Assembly: GCA_945860205.1 (NCBI GenBank)
Contig: CAMARK010000014.1
Span: forward strand, 1 to 64,000
Reading direction: 5' to 3'
Source: Reyranella massiliensis 521
GTDB lineage: Bacteria; Pseudomonadota; Alphaproteobacteria; Reyranellales; Reyranellaceae
Length of the DNA stretch: 64,000 bases
The notes below the pieces were generated by a model. It was given only the letters and a program-made list of their open reading frames with translations. It did no database searches and was not told the origin of the DNA. Positions within the stretch are counted from its first letter, which is position 1. Each line of letters begins with the position of its first letter. The position numbers and the translations under genes were made by a program. Shown piece by piece: positions 54,525 to 63,400 of this stretch.

Positions 54525-55056
54525 GAAGCGTCTTCGCCGTCCGGCGTGCGCAACGCAGCAGCCAGTCGCCGAGCCGCCTGTCGCCGGAGGCGCGGGCGAG
54601 AATGACGGCGCCGATCGCGAGGATTGCCGCGGCCGTGGCATCGGCATCGAGCTTGCGCCGCCGGCCGCGCGCCAATTCACCGATCGCGGCATGAAGCTGG
54701 TTGGCATATTCGAGTTGGGCCGCCAGGGGGCCGCGCGCGACGTCGCCGGGCAGGGTGGCCAGGGCGCAGGCAAGCGCGGTCGCTGCCAATGAGTCCTTGT
54801 CGAGATACTCATCCAGGACGGCTTCGACTTTGCCGGCCCGCAGCCGGCTCGTCAGCCCGTTCCCGGCCCCTATCGTCTCGGCGAACAGATCGTCCTTCGA
54901 GGTGAAATGGGCATAGAAGGCGCCGCGGGTGAGGCCGGCCGCCAGCATGATGTCGTCGATGTTGGTGCCGGCGTGGCCACGCAGGCGGAACAGACGGGCG
55001 GCGTGTTCGACGATTTCGACCCGGGTGCGGGCCTTGCGAGCGGGGCTTATGGGCAT
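54379..55056 (-). CDS. TetR/AcrR family regulator with a basic C-terminal extension
   Basis: The 225-residue protein has an N-terminal helix-turn-helix (VEIVEHAARLFRLRGHAGTN, then DIMLAAGLTRGAFYAHFTSK, which is the recognition helix region). The ligand-binding part contains ALACALATLPGDVARGPLAA. The normal domain ends near residue 175. The rest is a Lys/Arg/Ser/Ala-rich tail (SPARPKSKSRRKSAAARR and onward), encoded antisense to the end of mfd. Two tandem inverted repeats 12-49 bases before the start suggest autoregulation. The divergent or upstream target is not certain. Confidence 0.85.
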   Translation of the reverse strand: MPISPARKARTRVEIVEHAARLFRLRGHAGTNIDDIMLAAGLTRGAFYAHFTSKDDLFAETIGAGNGLTSRLRAGKVEAVLDEYLDKDSLAATALACALATLPGDVARGPLAAQLEYANQLHAAIGELARGRRRKLDADATAAAILAIGAVILARASGDRRLGDWLLRCARRTAKTLLKPRVSPARPKSKSRRKSAAARRPKLAARSRGGRAAASPKARSSGSRR

Positions 55057-55068
55057 TCCGGCCTCAAA

Positions 55069-55105
55069 ATATGTCGATCAACATATCATATGTTAATAGA
55101 CATAT
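55069..55105. promoter_or_regulatory. Twin TetR-type operators upstream of tetR
   Basis: Two dyads have identical arms, ATATGT-N6-ACATAT. They lie at 55069-55086 and 55088-55105, one base apart, so their centres are 19 bp apart. They sit between the end of the frnE-like gene and the tetR ATG, overlapping the expected promoter. They are strikingly AT-rich against a GC-rich background. This layout is typical of cooperative TetR dimer binding and predicts self-repression. Confidence 0.8.
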
Positions 55106-55112
55106 CACCCGA

Positions 55113-55772
55113 TCAGACTGTCGATTGGGCCGCACTGGTGGCCGCATCGCGCTCGGCGAGATTGAAGACCTCGACGAAGGCGGACGGCGGCTGGGCGCCG
55201 GAGACGGCGTACTTGCGGTTCACGATGAAGCAGGGGACGCCGTTGATGCCGAGGCGCCGGGCGTAAACGTCGGAGGCCACGACCTCCTGGCGGCCCTCGT
55301 CGCTATCGAGGTAGCGCTGCGCCAGTGTCTCGTCGATCCCGGCGCGTACGGCGCACTCGACCAGCGTATCGAGATCGCCGATGTCGAGGCCTTCCTCGAA
55401 ATAGGCCTTGAAGAGTTCGGCCACGACCTCGTCCTGAACCTCGCTCTTGGCGCTCCAGTGGACCAGCCGGTGCGACAGGACGGTGTTGGGCGTGCGCTTG
55501 ATGCGCGAGAACTGGAATTCGATGCCCGCCTCGCGGCCGCTCTCGGCGATGGCCTGGTAGATCTGGCGCGGCCGGTCGCCGCCGCCGAACTTGGCGCGGA
55601 CATAATCGTCGCGGGTCATGCCCTCGGCCGGCATGTCGGGGTTGAGCTGGAATGGCCGCCAGGAAATGGCCACGTCGTTGCGCCCGCTTAGCGCCAGGGC
55701 ACGCTCGAAGCGGCGTTTGCCGATGTAGCACCAGGGGCAGATCGTGTCGGAGACGATGTCGACGTAGATCAT
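55113..55772 (-). CDS. DsbA-family oxidoreductase, FrnE-like
   Basis: The 219-residue cytoplasmic thioredoxin-fold protein starts MIYVDIVSDTICPWCYIGK, where C-P-W-C is the redox motif. It continues with RPFQLNPDMPAEGMTRDDY, NTVLSHRLVHWS, and the cis-proline segment GINGVPCFIVNRKYAVSGAQ. This is the FrnE/2-hydroxychromene-2-carboxylate isomerase-like group, linked to redox or polyketide chemistry. No signal peptide. Its start overlaps the MFS gene stop (ATGA). Confidence 0.9.
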   Translation of the reverse strand: MIYVDIVSDTICPWCYIGKRRFERALALSGRNDVAISWRPFQLNPDMPAEGMTRDDYVRAKFGGGDRPRQIYQAIAESGREAGIEFQFSRIKRTPNTVLSHRLVHWSAKSEVQDEVVAELFKAYFEEGLDIGDLDTLVECAVRAGIDETLAQRYLDSDEGRQEVVASDVYARRLGINGVPCFIVNRKYAVSGAQPPSAFVEVFNLAERDAATSAAQSTV

Positions 55773-56959
55773 GGTGAGAGTTTACGCTTTTCACGCCAAT
55801 GCAGGAAGAGACCGGCCGCCGCGGCGACGCCCAGCGCAATGGAGGTGAGCCAGGCTGCACTTGGCCAGCCCGCCGCGGCGACCAGCGCACCGGTGATCGG
55901 CGGCCCCATGAGGCTGCCGATGTTCGAGCCCTGCATGAGCAGGCCGGTGGCAGCGCCGGCGAGCTGCGGCCGCGGGGCGTGGACCGGGATGGCCGTGAAC
56001 AGAGAGCCCGGAATGACGCCGATCACGGCGGAGTAGATGCCGGCCAGCACCAGCCGCAGGACGTCGGGTACGCCGTCGACGAAGATGCCGGCGGCGCAGA
56101 ACGACATGGAGACCGCGGCGCCCACGATCACGACGACGCGCGGCACGCCGTGATGCAGCAGCCAGCCCGCCGAGAGATTGCCGGTGACGTTCACCATGGC
56201 GACCAGCGCGGTGACGATCGCAGCGGTTGAGGTCGAGACGCCGAGCCGGTCGATCTGGAGTGTGGGCAGGAAGCCCACGACGGCGAACCAGCAACAGGAA
56301 TAGGCGCCAAAACAGAGAGCGATGGCGAGCGGCCCGCCGCTGGTCGCCACTTCCTTCATTTCACCCAGCACGGGACGATGGGCGACCGGAACGGGATCGA
56401 GTTCGCGGCGCCGGAGCGCGCCGATGAGCAAGGCGACGACCATGAGGACCGAGGCAGCCGAGGCCACCAGCCAGACGATGCGCCACGAGGCGCCGGGCAG
56501 GATCATGGCGGCGATCAGCATCATCGTGCCCGCACCCGCCGGCATATAGGTCGTCCAGATCGCCATGGCGATGCGCTGGCTGGCCGGCGTGCAGATCCGC
56601 AGCAGCAGGGTCGGGGCGGCAACGGCGACGGCGATGAAGCCCAGCCCCTCGACCACGCGCGTCACCAGCAGGAGATCGACGCTGCCGGCGAAGGCGCCGA
56701 ACAGGCTCGCGAGCGCGCAGAGGCCGGTCCCGAGCAGGACGAGGCGGCGGTGCCCAAAGCGGTCGGCAGTCAGCGCGATCGCCATGCCGCCCAAGGCCGT
56801 GACCAGGTTGATGGTCGAGAGCAGCCAGCCGGCCTGGCGCAGGCTCGCATCCAGCTCCTCTCGGATCGACGGGATCGATGGGGGCATCTTGCCGACATGG
56901 AAGGCGGCAACGACACCGGCCGCGACCAGCAGGCCGACCAGCGGCCACGGCGTGCGCAT
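55769..56959 (-). CDS. MFS transporter, CynX/NimT-like
   Basis: The 396-residue protein has twelve hydrophobic segments. It starts with a cytoplasmic RTPWPLVGLLVAAGVVAAF helix. Motif A appears as ALTADRFGHRRLVLLG after helix 2. AAPTLLLRICTPASQRIAMA and LQIDRLGVSTSTAAIVTALV in the second half resemble the cyanate/nitroimidazole transporter group. Substrate unknown. It is co-expressed with the FrnE-like protein and tetR downstream, so the regulator may sense the transported compound. Confidence 0.83.
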   Translation of the reverse strand: MRTPWPLVGLLVAAGVVAAFHVGKMPPSIPSIREELDASLRQAGWLLSTINLVTALGGMAIALTADRFGHRRLVLLGTGLCALASLFGAFAGSVDLLLVTRVVEGLGFIAVAVAAPTLLLRICTPASQRIAMAIWTTYMPAGAGTMMLIAAMILPGASWRIVWLVASAASVLMVVALLIGALRRRELDPVPVAHRPVLGEMKEVATSGGPLAIALCFGAYSCCWFAVVGFLPTLQIDRLGVSTSTAAIVTALVAMVNVTGNLSAGWLLHHGVPRVVVIVGAAVSMSFCAAGIFVDGVPDVLRLVLAGIYSAVIGVIPGSLFTAIPVHAPRPQLAGAATGLLMQGSNIGSLMGPPITGALVAAAGWPSAAWLTSIALGVAAAAGLFLHWREKRKLSP

Positions 56960-57018
56960 GTTTCCTCTCGCAACGGCTCTCGCCTATAAGGCGGCCATGA
57001 AACAAGGGAGCCGCGGCG

Positions 57019-57774
57019 ATGTCCAAGCTATTCGACCTTAGCGGCAAGGTGGCCCTGGTCACCGGCGCATCGTCAGGGCTTGGTGCGCATTTCGCCCATT
57101 GCCTCGGCGCCGCCGGCGCTTCGGTCGTGCTGGCGGCGCGCCGTGCCGACCGGCTGGCATCGCTGCAGGCGGAACTCAGCGCCAAGGGCGTGAAGGCGAC
57201 CGCGGTCGATCTTGATGTGCAGTCCGGCGCGTCGGTCTCCGCTGCGCTCGATGCGGCGGGGCCACTCGACATCGTGGTCAACAATGCCGGTATCTCGATC
57301 GTGAAGCCCGCGCTCGATATGCCGGAAGAGGATTGGGATTCCGTCGTCGATACCAACCTGCGCGGTGCGTGGCTGGTGGCGCAGGGCGCCGCCAAGCGCT
57401 GGGTCGCCGACAAGCGGCCGGGCAGCCTCGTCAATATCGCCTCGATCCTGGGCCTGCGCACCATCGGCCAGGTGGCGCCCTACAACGCCTCGAAGGCCGG
57501 CCTCATTCATCTGACACGCGCGCTGGCGATGGAGTGGGCGCGCCACGACATCCGGGTCAATGCGATCTGCCCCGGCTACATCGAGACCGAGATGAACGGT
57601 CCGTTCTGGAGAACACCGGGCGGCCAGCGATTGATCGACCGCATCCCGCAGCGGCGCATCGGCCAGCCCGGTCATCTCGACGGCGCCCTGCTGCTGCTGG
57701 CGTCCGAGGCCGGCGCATTCATGACCGGCAGCGTCGTGACCGTCGACGGCGGTCACACCGTCAATTCGCTGTAG
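57019..57774 (+). CDS. SDR family oxidoreductase
   Basis: The 251-residue classical SDR has TGASSGLG (cofactor loop), NNAGIS, catalytic serine in NIASILGLRT, and Tyr-x-x-x-Lys in YNASKAGLIHL. It continues with ICPGYIETEMNGPFW and SVVTVDGGHTVNSL. It is similar in order to 3-oxoacyl or gluconate-type reductases, and the substrate is open. It is divergent from the MFS gene. Its stop lies three bases from the convergent D-threonine-aldolase-like gene. Confidence 0.88.
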   Translation: MSKLFDLSGKVALVTGASSGLGAHFAHCLGAAGASVVLAARRADRLASLQAELSAKGVKATAVDLDVQSGASVSAALDAAGPLDIVVNNAGISIVKPALDMPEEDWDSVVDTNLRGAWLVAQGAAKRWVADKRPGSLVNIASILGLRTIGQVAPYNASKAGLIHLTRALAMEWARHDIRVNAICPGYIETEMNGPFWRTPGGQRLIDRIPQRRIGQPGHLDGALLLLASEAGAFMTGSVVTVDGGHTVNSL

Positions 57775-57777
57775 CGC

Positions 57778-58917
57778 TCACCAGCCGTTGATGCGGTCGT
57801 AGACGTCGACCACCGACTTGCCGCCATCGAGGTCGCTGTCGACGACGTAGTAGCGGTCGTAGGCCGCCGCGGTGATGCAGGCATGGTTGGGCAGGATGCG
57901 GACCCGCGAGCCGACCGGCAGATCGGCGTAAGGGAGCGGGCTGTCCGAGCCGACGAAGCCGTGCTCCTGCGAGCAGTCCACCACCGCCATGCCAGGTGTC
58001 GAGCTGCCGGCGATCGTGCCGAAGCCGACCTTGGGCTGGAACTCCTGGGCGCTGATGTCCTTGGACAGCGCCAGCGCACCGGCATCGACCAGGAGCTGAT
58101 TGCGGTGCGGGTAATGGCCGATCACCGAGGCCAGCACCGAAAGCGCGAGGTCGCCCGCGCCGCAGGAGCCGATGAACTCCTGGTCGAGATCGTTGAAGAC
58201 GTAGACGCCCGGCCGCATCTCGGTGATGCCGGTGAAATCCCTCGAGTGCGTGGCGGTCGGTGTCGAGCCGCCGGAGACGATCGGGCAGGGGATGCCGGCA
58301 GCGCGCAGCGCCTCGGCCGCGCCCACGATGGCGCGCCGTTCCTGCTCGGCCACGGCGGCAATGCCGTCGGGCGTACTGTGATGATAGGAGTGGCCGGCAT
58401 GGGTCATGACGCCGGCCAGATCGACGCCGGGTGCCTCGTGCAGCACCCTGGCGATATCCAGCAGGCCGGGCAGTGCCGGGAACGGCAGGCCGGCGCGGCC
58501 GGCGCCGCTGTCGATCTCGATGAAGACGGAGAACGTGTCGCCTGACGTGGCGGCCGCAGCGATGGCTTTGGCAACGGCCAGATTGTCCGTCACCACCCGG
58601 AGGTTGACGCCCTTGCGGCGCAGTTCCGTGATGGCCGGCAGCTTGGCGGGCACGATGCCGACGCCGTAGAGAATGTCCTTGAAGCCGCCGTCGGTGAAAT
58701 AGCGCGCTTCTGCGAGTGTCGACACGGTGATGCGGCCGTCATGGCCCTCGACGGCCATGCGGCCGACCTGGACGGATTTCGCGGTCTTGAGGTGGGGGCG
58801 CAGCGTCACACCGGCGTCACGGAGCCGCTCGCTCATGCGCTTGAGGTTGCGGCGGAGGATCGCCCGGTCGAGAATGAGAGAGGGCGTCGGGAGTTGGTCG
58901 ATCGTCTGTATGGCCAT
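57778..58917 (-). CDS. DSD1-family PLP enzyme, D-threonine aldolase-like
   Basis: The 379-residue alanine-racemase-fold protein has the PLP lysine in RPHLKTAKSVQ near residue 43. Other segments are EIDSGAGRAGLPF, THAGHSYHHS, VSGGSTPTA (phosphate site) and EMRPGVYVFND. The metal-binding His-x-Cys pair NHACIT near the C-terminus is typical of D-serine dehydratase and D-threonine aldolase. It acts on a D-beta-hydroxy amino acid in the cytoplasm. The exact substrate is unclear. Confidence 0.87.
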   Translation of the reverse strand: MAIQTIDQLPTPSLILDRAILRRNLKRMSERLRDAGVTLRPHLKTAKSVQVGRMAVEGHDGRITVSTLAEARYFTDGGFKDILYGVGIVPAKLPAITELRRKGVNLRVVTDNLAVAKAIAAAATSGDTFSVFIEIDSGAGRAGLPFPALPGLLDIARVLHEAPGVDLAGVMTHAGHSYHHSTPDGIAAVAEQERRAIVGAAEALRAAGIPCPIVSGGSTPTATHSRDFTGITEMRPGVYVFNDLDQEFIGSCGAGDLALSVLASVIGHYPHRNQLLVDAGALALSKDISAQEFQPKVGFGTIAGSSTPGMAVVDCSQEHGFVGSDSPLPYADLPVGSRVRILPNHACITAAAYDRYYVVDSDLDGGKSVVDVYDRINGW

Positions 58918-58932
58918 GGTGACAATTCTAGC

Positions 58933-59472
58933 ATGCCGATCGAAAACGAACGCAAATTTGTCCTGGACGATGATGGCAAGCTCGAAGCGCGTCTGGCGGA
59001 GATGCCCGGCGTCACGCGCACGGTCGTGCAGCAGGCTTACCTAGACGCCCCGGGTCTGCGCATCCGCTCGATCGAGACGAGCGCCAAGCGCACCCATATC
59101 TTTACCTACAAGCGGGAGATCGACCGCAAGGTGGTGGAGATCGAGACCGAGATCGCCGCGTCCGACTTCGATCGCCTGTGGAGCCAGCGCCGCGAGTCGC
59201 TCCGCAAGACGCGCTATTCGTGGCCGGACGGGCACTTCCACTGGGACGTCGACTTTTTCAAGACCGCGGACGGCCGGACCTACTTCGCCATGGCCGAGGT
59301 CGAGATGCCGGAGAACGACGTCGCACCGCCGCCGCTCTCAGCCCGGCTCGCCAGCCACTTCCTGGCCGACACGCCCCATCGCGATCCGCGCTTCACGTCC
59401 AAGCGCCTGTCGGACCCGGTGTTTGCCGCGGAGCTGTTGGCCGACATTCGCCTAAAAGGGAAAGTCGTATGA
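58933..59472 (+). CDS. CYTH-domain phosphohydrolase
   Basis: The 179-residue single CYTH domain starts MPIENERKFVL, giving the E-x-E-x-K signature. RIRSIETSAKRTHIFTYKRE and VVEIETEIAASDFDRLW carry the alternating charged strands of the triphosphate tunnel. Such proteins are triphosphatases or adenylyl cyclases, and bacterial singles are usually tripolyphosphatases. The start at 58933 is 15 bases from the divergent PLP enzyme gene. It is coupled by ATGA to the enolase-superfamily gene, an odd partner. Confidence 0.85.
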   Translation: MPIENERKFVLDDDGKLEARLAEMPGVTRTVVQQAYLDAPGLRIRSIETSAKRTHIFTYKREIDRKVVEIETEIAASDFDRLWSQRRESLRKTRYSWPDGHFHWDVDFFKTADGRTYFAMAEVEMPENDVAPPPLSARLASHFLADTPHRDPRFTSKRLSDPVFAAELLADIRLKGKVV

Positions 59473-60563
59473 AGATCGCCAGGATCGACAGCCATTCGGT
59501 AAAAGTGCCCTTCACCTTCGGTGGCAATCCGACGGGTTATGGCGGGCGCAACTGGACGACCAACAACATTCTGCTCGTGCGCGTCGAGACCGACACCGGA
59601 CTGGTCGGCTGGGGCGAGGCGTTCTGCTACGGCTGCACCGACGCCGTGCGGGCGGCGCTCGACCACATGATTGCGCCCATCGCCATCGGCCGCGACGCCG
59701 GCGACATCGGCCGCCTGTCGCGCGACCTGCAGCAGATGCTGCATCTGTTCGGCCGCTACGGCATCACCACCTTCGCCCTGTCGGGCCTCGACATCGCGCT
59801 GTGGGACATCGCCGGCAAGGCCGCGAACCTGCCGCTCCACCGGCTGCTGGGCGGCGCCGGCCGAGACAACTTGCCGGCCTATGCCAGCCTGTTGAAATAC
59901 CGCGATCCCGAGCGCGTGGCGGCACGGGCCAGGCAGGCGCTCGACCAGGGCTATCGCCATATCAAGCTGCACGAGACGGAGGAGGCCGAGGTGAAGGCTG
60001 CGCGCGAGGCGGTGGGCAACGGTGTGGCGATCATGGTCGACACGAATTGTCCGTGGACGCCCGAGCAGGCGCGCCACATGACCCTGAAGCTGCGGCCTTA
60101 CGATCTGCACTGGCTGGAGGAGCCGATCTTTCCGCCCGAGGATTTTACCGCGATCGCCAAGCTGCGCGCCGGGACCGGTGTCGCCATGGCGGCGGGCGAG
60201 AACAACTGCACGTCGTTTCAGTTCCGCGAGATGTTCGCCGCCGGCGCGGTCGACTATGCCCAGCCCAGCGTCACCAAGGTGGGCGGCGTGACGGAATTCC
60301 AGAAGGTGGCGGTGCTGGCCGATGCCGCCGGCGTGACGCTGATGCCGCACTCGCCCTATTTCGGGCCGGGCTTCCTCGCCACGCTGCAGCTCATGGCCGC
60401 CCGGGCAGAGCCGGATGGCATGATCGAGCGCTATCACATGGATCTGGAAGCCAACCTCTATGGCGAGCTGGTGAACCCTGTGAGTGGACGCTTCACCGTG
60501 CCGACAGGTCCGGGGCTGGGATGCGATCCCGACCCCGACGTGATCAAGACTTACGGGGCCTGA
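59469..60563 (+). CDS. Mandelate racemase/muconate lactonizing enzyme family protein
   Basis: The 364-residue enolase-superfamily enzyme has a capping domain with LLVRVETDTGLVGWGEAF. The barrel contains the metal ligands Asp (VDTNCPW, about 190), Glu (WLEEPIF) and Glu (GENNC). The usual K-x-K base pair reads K-L-H (HIKLHETE, about 165), and a histidine lies in LMPHSPYF. It abstracts a proton next to a carboxylate, as in sugar-acid dehydratases or racemases. The substrate is unknown. Its end overlaps the ThDP-enzyme gene by 20 bases. Confidence 0.87.
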   Translation: MKIARIDSHSVKVPFTFGGNPTGYGGRNWTTNNILLVRVETDTGLVGWGEAFCYGCTDAVRAALDHMIAPIAIGRDAGDIGRLSRDLQQMLHLFGRYGITTFALSGLDIALWDIAGKAANLPLHRLLGGAGRDNLPAYASLLKYRDPERVAARARQALDQGYRHIKLHETEEAEVKAAREAVGNGVAIMVDTNCPWTPEQARHMTLKLRPYDLHWLEEPIFPPEDFTAIAKLRAGTGVAMAAGENNCTSFQFREMFAAGAVDYAQPSVTKVGGVTEFQKVAVLADAAGVTLMPHSPYFGPGFLATLQLMAARAEPDGMIERYHMDLEANLYGELVNPVSGRFTVPTGPGLGCDPDPDVIKTYGA

Positions 60564-62181
60564 TCCGAGGCACCTGGACCAGCGGCCACGGATCGGGAAG
60601 CTGGCCGACCGGGCAGTCGATCAGCATCGGGCCACCCTTGGCGATGCCGCGCGAGATCGCGGCGCCCAGTTCCTCTGGCGACTTCACCCGCACGGCATCG
60701 AGGCCGAAGCTCTCGGCCAGTTTGACGAAGTCCGGATTGCGCAGGTCGCTGGCGATGGTGCGGTTGTTGAACGACTGCTGCTGGATGCGGCGGACGTTGC
60801 CATAGGCACCGTCGCTGAACACCACAGCCACGACGCCGATGCCGTGCTGCGCCGCTGTCGCCATCTCCATGGCCGTGAACAGGAACCCGCCGTCACCGCT
60901 GATCGACACGACAGGCGTGTCGGGCCTGGCGCTCTTGGCGCCGAGCGACGTGGCATAGCCCCAGCCCAAGGTGCCCTGATAGCCCGTCGAGAGGAAAGTG
61001 CGCGGCTTGTAGGTCGGGTAGGCGAGGCGGGCAGCGTAGCCCATTTGCGTCAGCTCATCGACCAGGATGCCGTCTTCTGGCAGCGCCTTGCGGATCGCCT
61101 CGAGGTAGGCGATCTGCGGCGCGATCGTGTCGTGGATCCTCTTCGAGGCTGCCGCCTTCGTCTCGGCGACCGACTCGGCGCGGCCGTTGCGCTTGGTGTT
61201 GTGCTTGGCCAGCCGGTTGGCCAGAGCCTTCAGCGTTGCGGCCGCGTCGCCCACGATGCCGATTTCAGGTTTGCGCTGACGGTCGAGTTCCTCGCTGTCG
61301 ACATCGATGCGGATGATCTTCAGCTGGTCGTCGAGGCCCCAGTTCTGTTGCTGCGGCTGCAGGCGCGTGCCGACCGCAAGGACGACATCGGCCTCGCCCC
61401 AGAAGCGGTAGCCGGCCGGCATGGTGACGGAAAGCCTGTGCCGCCCGTCGATCACGCCCTGGCCCATGCGGCCGGTCATGACCGGCGCGTCGAGCATCTC
61501 GGCGATCAGCCGGACATATTCGCCAGCGGCCTGTGCGCCGCCACCGACGACGATCATCGGACGCTCCGCGGCACCCAGCAGCTTGGCCGCGCGCTCCACC
61601 GCCTCCTCGTCGACAGGGCAGGGATCGGCCTGCGCTGGAGTGGCGATCAGTTCGACCGGCGCCCGCCGTGCCCAAGTATCCAGGGCGCATTCCAGGCCAA
61701 CCGGACGCGGCCGGCCGGAAAGCAGGCGCCGGAACGCCTCGTTGATCATGCCCGGCGCTTCCGCGGGCGACCGCAGACGATCGGCCCATTTGGTGAGGCC
61801 GCGCATGATGGAGAGTTGATCCGGCAATTCGTGCAACTGGCCGAGATTGCGGCCGATCATGGCCTGCTGAATCTGTCCCGTGAGGGCGAACACCGGCGCA
61901 TTGGCGGCGTAGGCCGTCGACAGTGCCGCCGTGGTGTTCAGGAACCCCGGCCCGGGCACGACGACATAGGCCGAAGGCTTGCCCGTCGCCATGGCGTGGC
62001 CGAGGGCCATGTAGGCGCAGGCCTGTTCATGCCGCGCATGGATGGGGCGGATCGCATTGGTGCGGTCGTACAAGGCGTCGAAGAACGGATCGTTCTGGAC
62101 GCCGGGCAGGCAGTAGAGCGTGTCGATGCCGTTCACTTCCAGCATCGACACGACGGCTTGGGCTGTAGAGAGGGTTTGCAT
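60544..62181 (-). CDS. Thiamine-diphosphate-dependent enzyme, acetolactate synthase-like
   Basis: The 545-residue protein has the three-domain ThDP plan: the catalytic glutamate in HARHEQACAYMA, VVPGPGFLNTTAALSTAY, the central domain GEADVVLAVGTRLQ, and the ThDP site GDGGFLFTAMEMATAAQHG with asparagine in DGAYGNVRRIQ. It could be a decarboxylase or carboligase, and the lack of a regulatory subunit gene argues against the biosynthetic acetolactate synthase. I chose ATG 62181, just after the Bug stop. It pairs with the Bug receptor gene upstream and faces the enolase-superfamily gene. Confidence 0.87.
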   Translation of the reverse strand: MQTLSTAQAVVSMLEVNGIDTLYCLPGVQNDPFFDALYDRTNAIRPIHARHEQACAYMALGHAMATGKPSAYVVVPGPGFLNTTAALSTAYAANAPVFALTGQIQQAMIGRNLGQLHELPDQLSIMRGLTKWADRLRSPAEAPGMINEAFRRLLSGRPRPVGLECALDTWARRAPVELIATPAQADPCPVDEEAVERAAKLLGAAERPMIVVGGGAQAAGEYVRLIAEMLDAPVMTGRMGQGVIDGRHRLSVTMPAGYRFWGEADVVLAVGTRLQPQQQNWGLDDQLKIIRIDVDSEELDRQRKPEIGIVGDAAATLKALANRLAKHNTKRNGRAESVAETKAAASKRIHDTIAPQIAYLEAIRKALPEDGILVDELTQMGYAARLAYPTYKPRTFLSTGYQGTLGWGYATSLGAKSARPDTPVVSISGDGGFLFTAMEMATAAQHGIGVVAVVFSDGAYGNVRRIQQQSFNNRTIASDLRNPDFVKLAESFGLDAVRVKSPEELGAAISRGIAKGGPMLIDCPVGQLPDPWPLVQVPRIRPRKS

Positions 62182-62185
62182 TATC

Positions 62186-63175
62186 CTAGTCCACACGAGC
62201 TCCGGACTTGCGGATCACCGGCGCCAGGCGAGCCTCCTCGGCGTCGCGGAAGGCCAGGGTGTCGGCCGGCGATTGCCACCAGGCCGTGGCGCCGAGGTCG
62301 AGGAATTTGGCTTTCAGATCGTCGCTTTCCAGCGCCTTCTTGGAGAGCTCGGAAAGGCGGGACACGACATTGGGCGGCAGCTTCGCCGGCCCCGTGAGAG
62401 TGGTCCACGACACGATGTCGAACTCGGCCAGCGTCTCCGAGATGGTCGGCACTTCCGGCGCGACCGGCGTACGCTTGGCCGAGGTGACGGCAATCGGGCG
62501 AACCTTGTTGGCGCGAACCTGGGCCAGGGAACCGGGAATGTTGTCGAAGATCATATGAACCTGTCCGGCGAGCAGATCCTGCATGCCTGGCGCGGCGCCG
62601 CGATAGGGGACATGCACCATGTCCACGCCGGCGAGAATCTTGAAGAGTTCACCCGACAGATGCAGCGTCGTGCCGGAACCGGCCGACGCATAGGAATACT
62701 TGCCCGGGTTTTTCTTCAGGAGTGCGATCAGCTCCGGCACGTTCTTCACCGGCACCTCGAGATTGACCACCAGCATGTTGGGCAGCCACCACATGGTGGA
62801 GATGAAAGTGAAATCCGCGCGGGCGTTGAACGGCATCTTGGCATAGAGCGTCGGGGCGATCGCGTGGCTGGCGACGCCGCCCAGGCCGAGCGTGTAGCCG
62901 TCCGGATCCGATTTCGCGAGGACATCCATGCCGACATTGCCGCCGGAGCCGCCCTTGTTCTCGACGATCCACTGCTGCCCGGAGAGTTCCGACATCTTGG
63001 CGCAGAAGATGCGCGAGAGAGTGTCGGTGGCGCCGCCCGCCGGGAAAGGGTTGATGTAGCGCACGGTCTTGTTGGGGTAGATCCCCTGGGCACGAACAAC
63101 AGCAGGGGCGGCAAGGGCACCGACCAAGCCAGCCACGATCGTCCGGCGCCCGATGGCGCTCTTGAATTCGTCCAT
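62186..63175 (-). CDS. Bug-family (TctC) substrate-binding protein
   Basis: The 329-residue periplasmic receptor has a twin-arginine-like signal (IGRRTIVAGLVGALAAP to VRAQ, residues 8-30). The Bug core has NKTVRYINPFPAGGATDTLS, NKGGSGGNVGMDVLAKSDPD, HVPYRGAAPGMQDLLAGQVH and IAVTSAKRTPVAPEVPTISE. GGGAGG lies just before the ATG at 63175. TctA/B genes are absent. The next gene downstream is the ThDP enzyme, four bases away, suggesting uptake of its 2-oxo acid or related substrate. Confidence 0.88.
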   Translation of the reverse strand: MDEFKSAIGRRTIVAGLVGALAAPAVVRAQGIYPNKTVRYINPFPAGGATDTLSRIFCAKMSELSGQQWIVENKGGSGGNVGMDVLAKSDPDGYTLGLGGVASHAIAPTLYAKMPFNARADFTFISTMWWLPNMLVVNLEVPVKNVPELIALLKKNPGKYSYASAGSGTTLHLSGELFKILAGVDMVHVPYRGAAPGMQDLLAGQVHMIFDNIPGSLAQVRANKVRPIAVTSAKRTPVAPEVPTISETLAEFDIVSWTTLTGPAKLPPNVVSRLSELSKKALESDDLKAKFLDLGATAWWQSPADTLAFRDAEEARLAPVIRKSGARVD

Positions 63176-63295
63176 TTCATTTCCTCCCAATTTTTGCGAC
63201 GTGAGCTTGCCAAAGACGGGGCTCGCCGTCGATTGCTCTCCCCGAATCCTGCCCAGATGTGGCGCGATTGTGTCCGACGACGCCATCATAGGCTC

Positions 63296-63317
63296 TCCTG
63301 GCGCTTTCCTGGCGCTT
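63296..63317. repeat. Perfect 11-bp tandem duplication
   Basis: TCCTGGCGCTT is present twice back to back (63296-63306 and 63307-63317) in the divergent spacer between the Bug gene and the TPR gene. Confidence 0.9.
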
Positions 63318-63400
63318 GAAAAGTCGGAAAATGCTGTCACTTATGGGGCCGAACCGCAGGTCGGCATTGGGGTCCGTCCGCGGCGCCACGAGGTACGATC

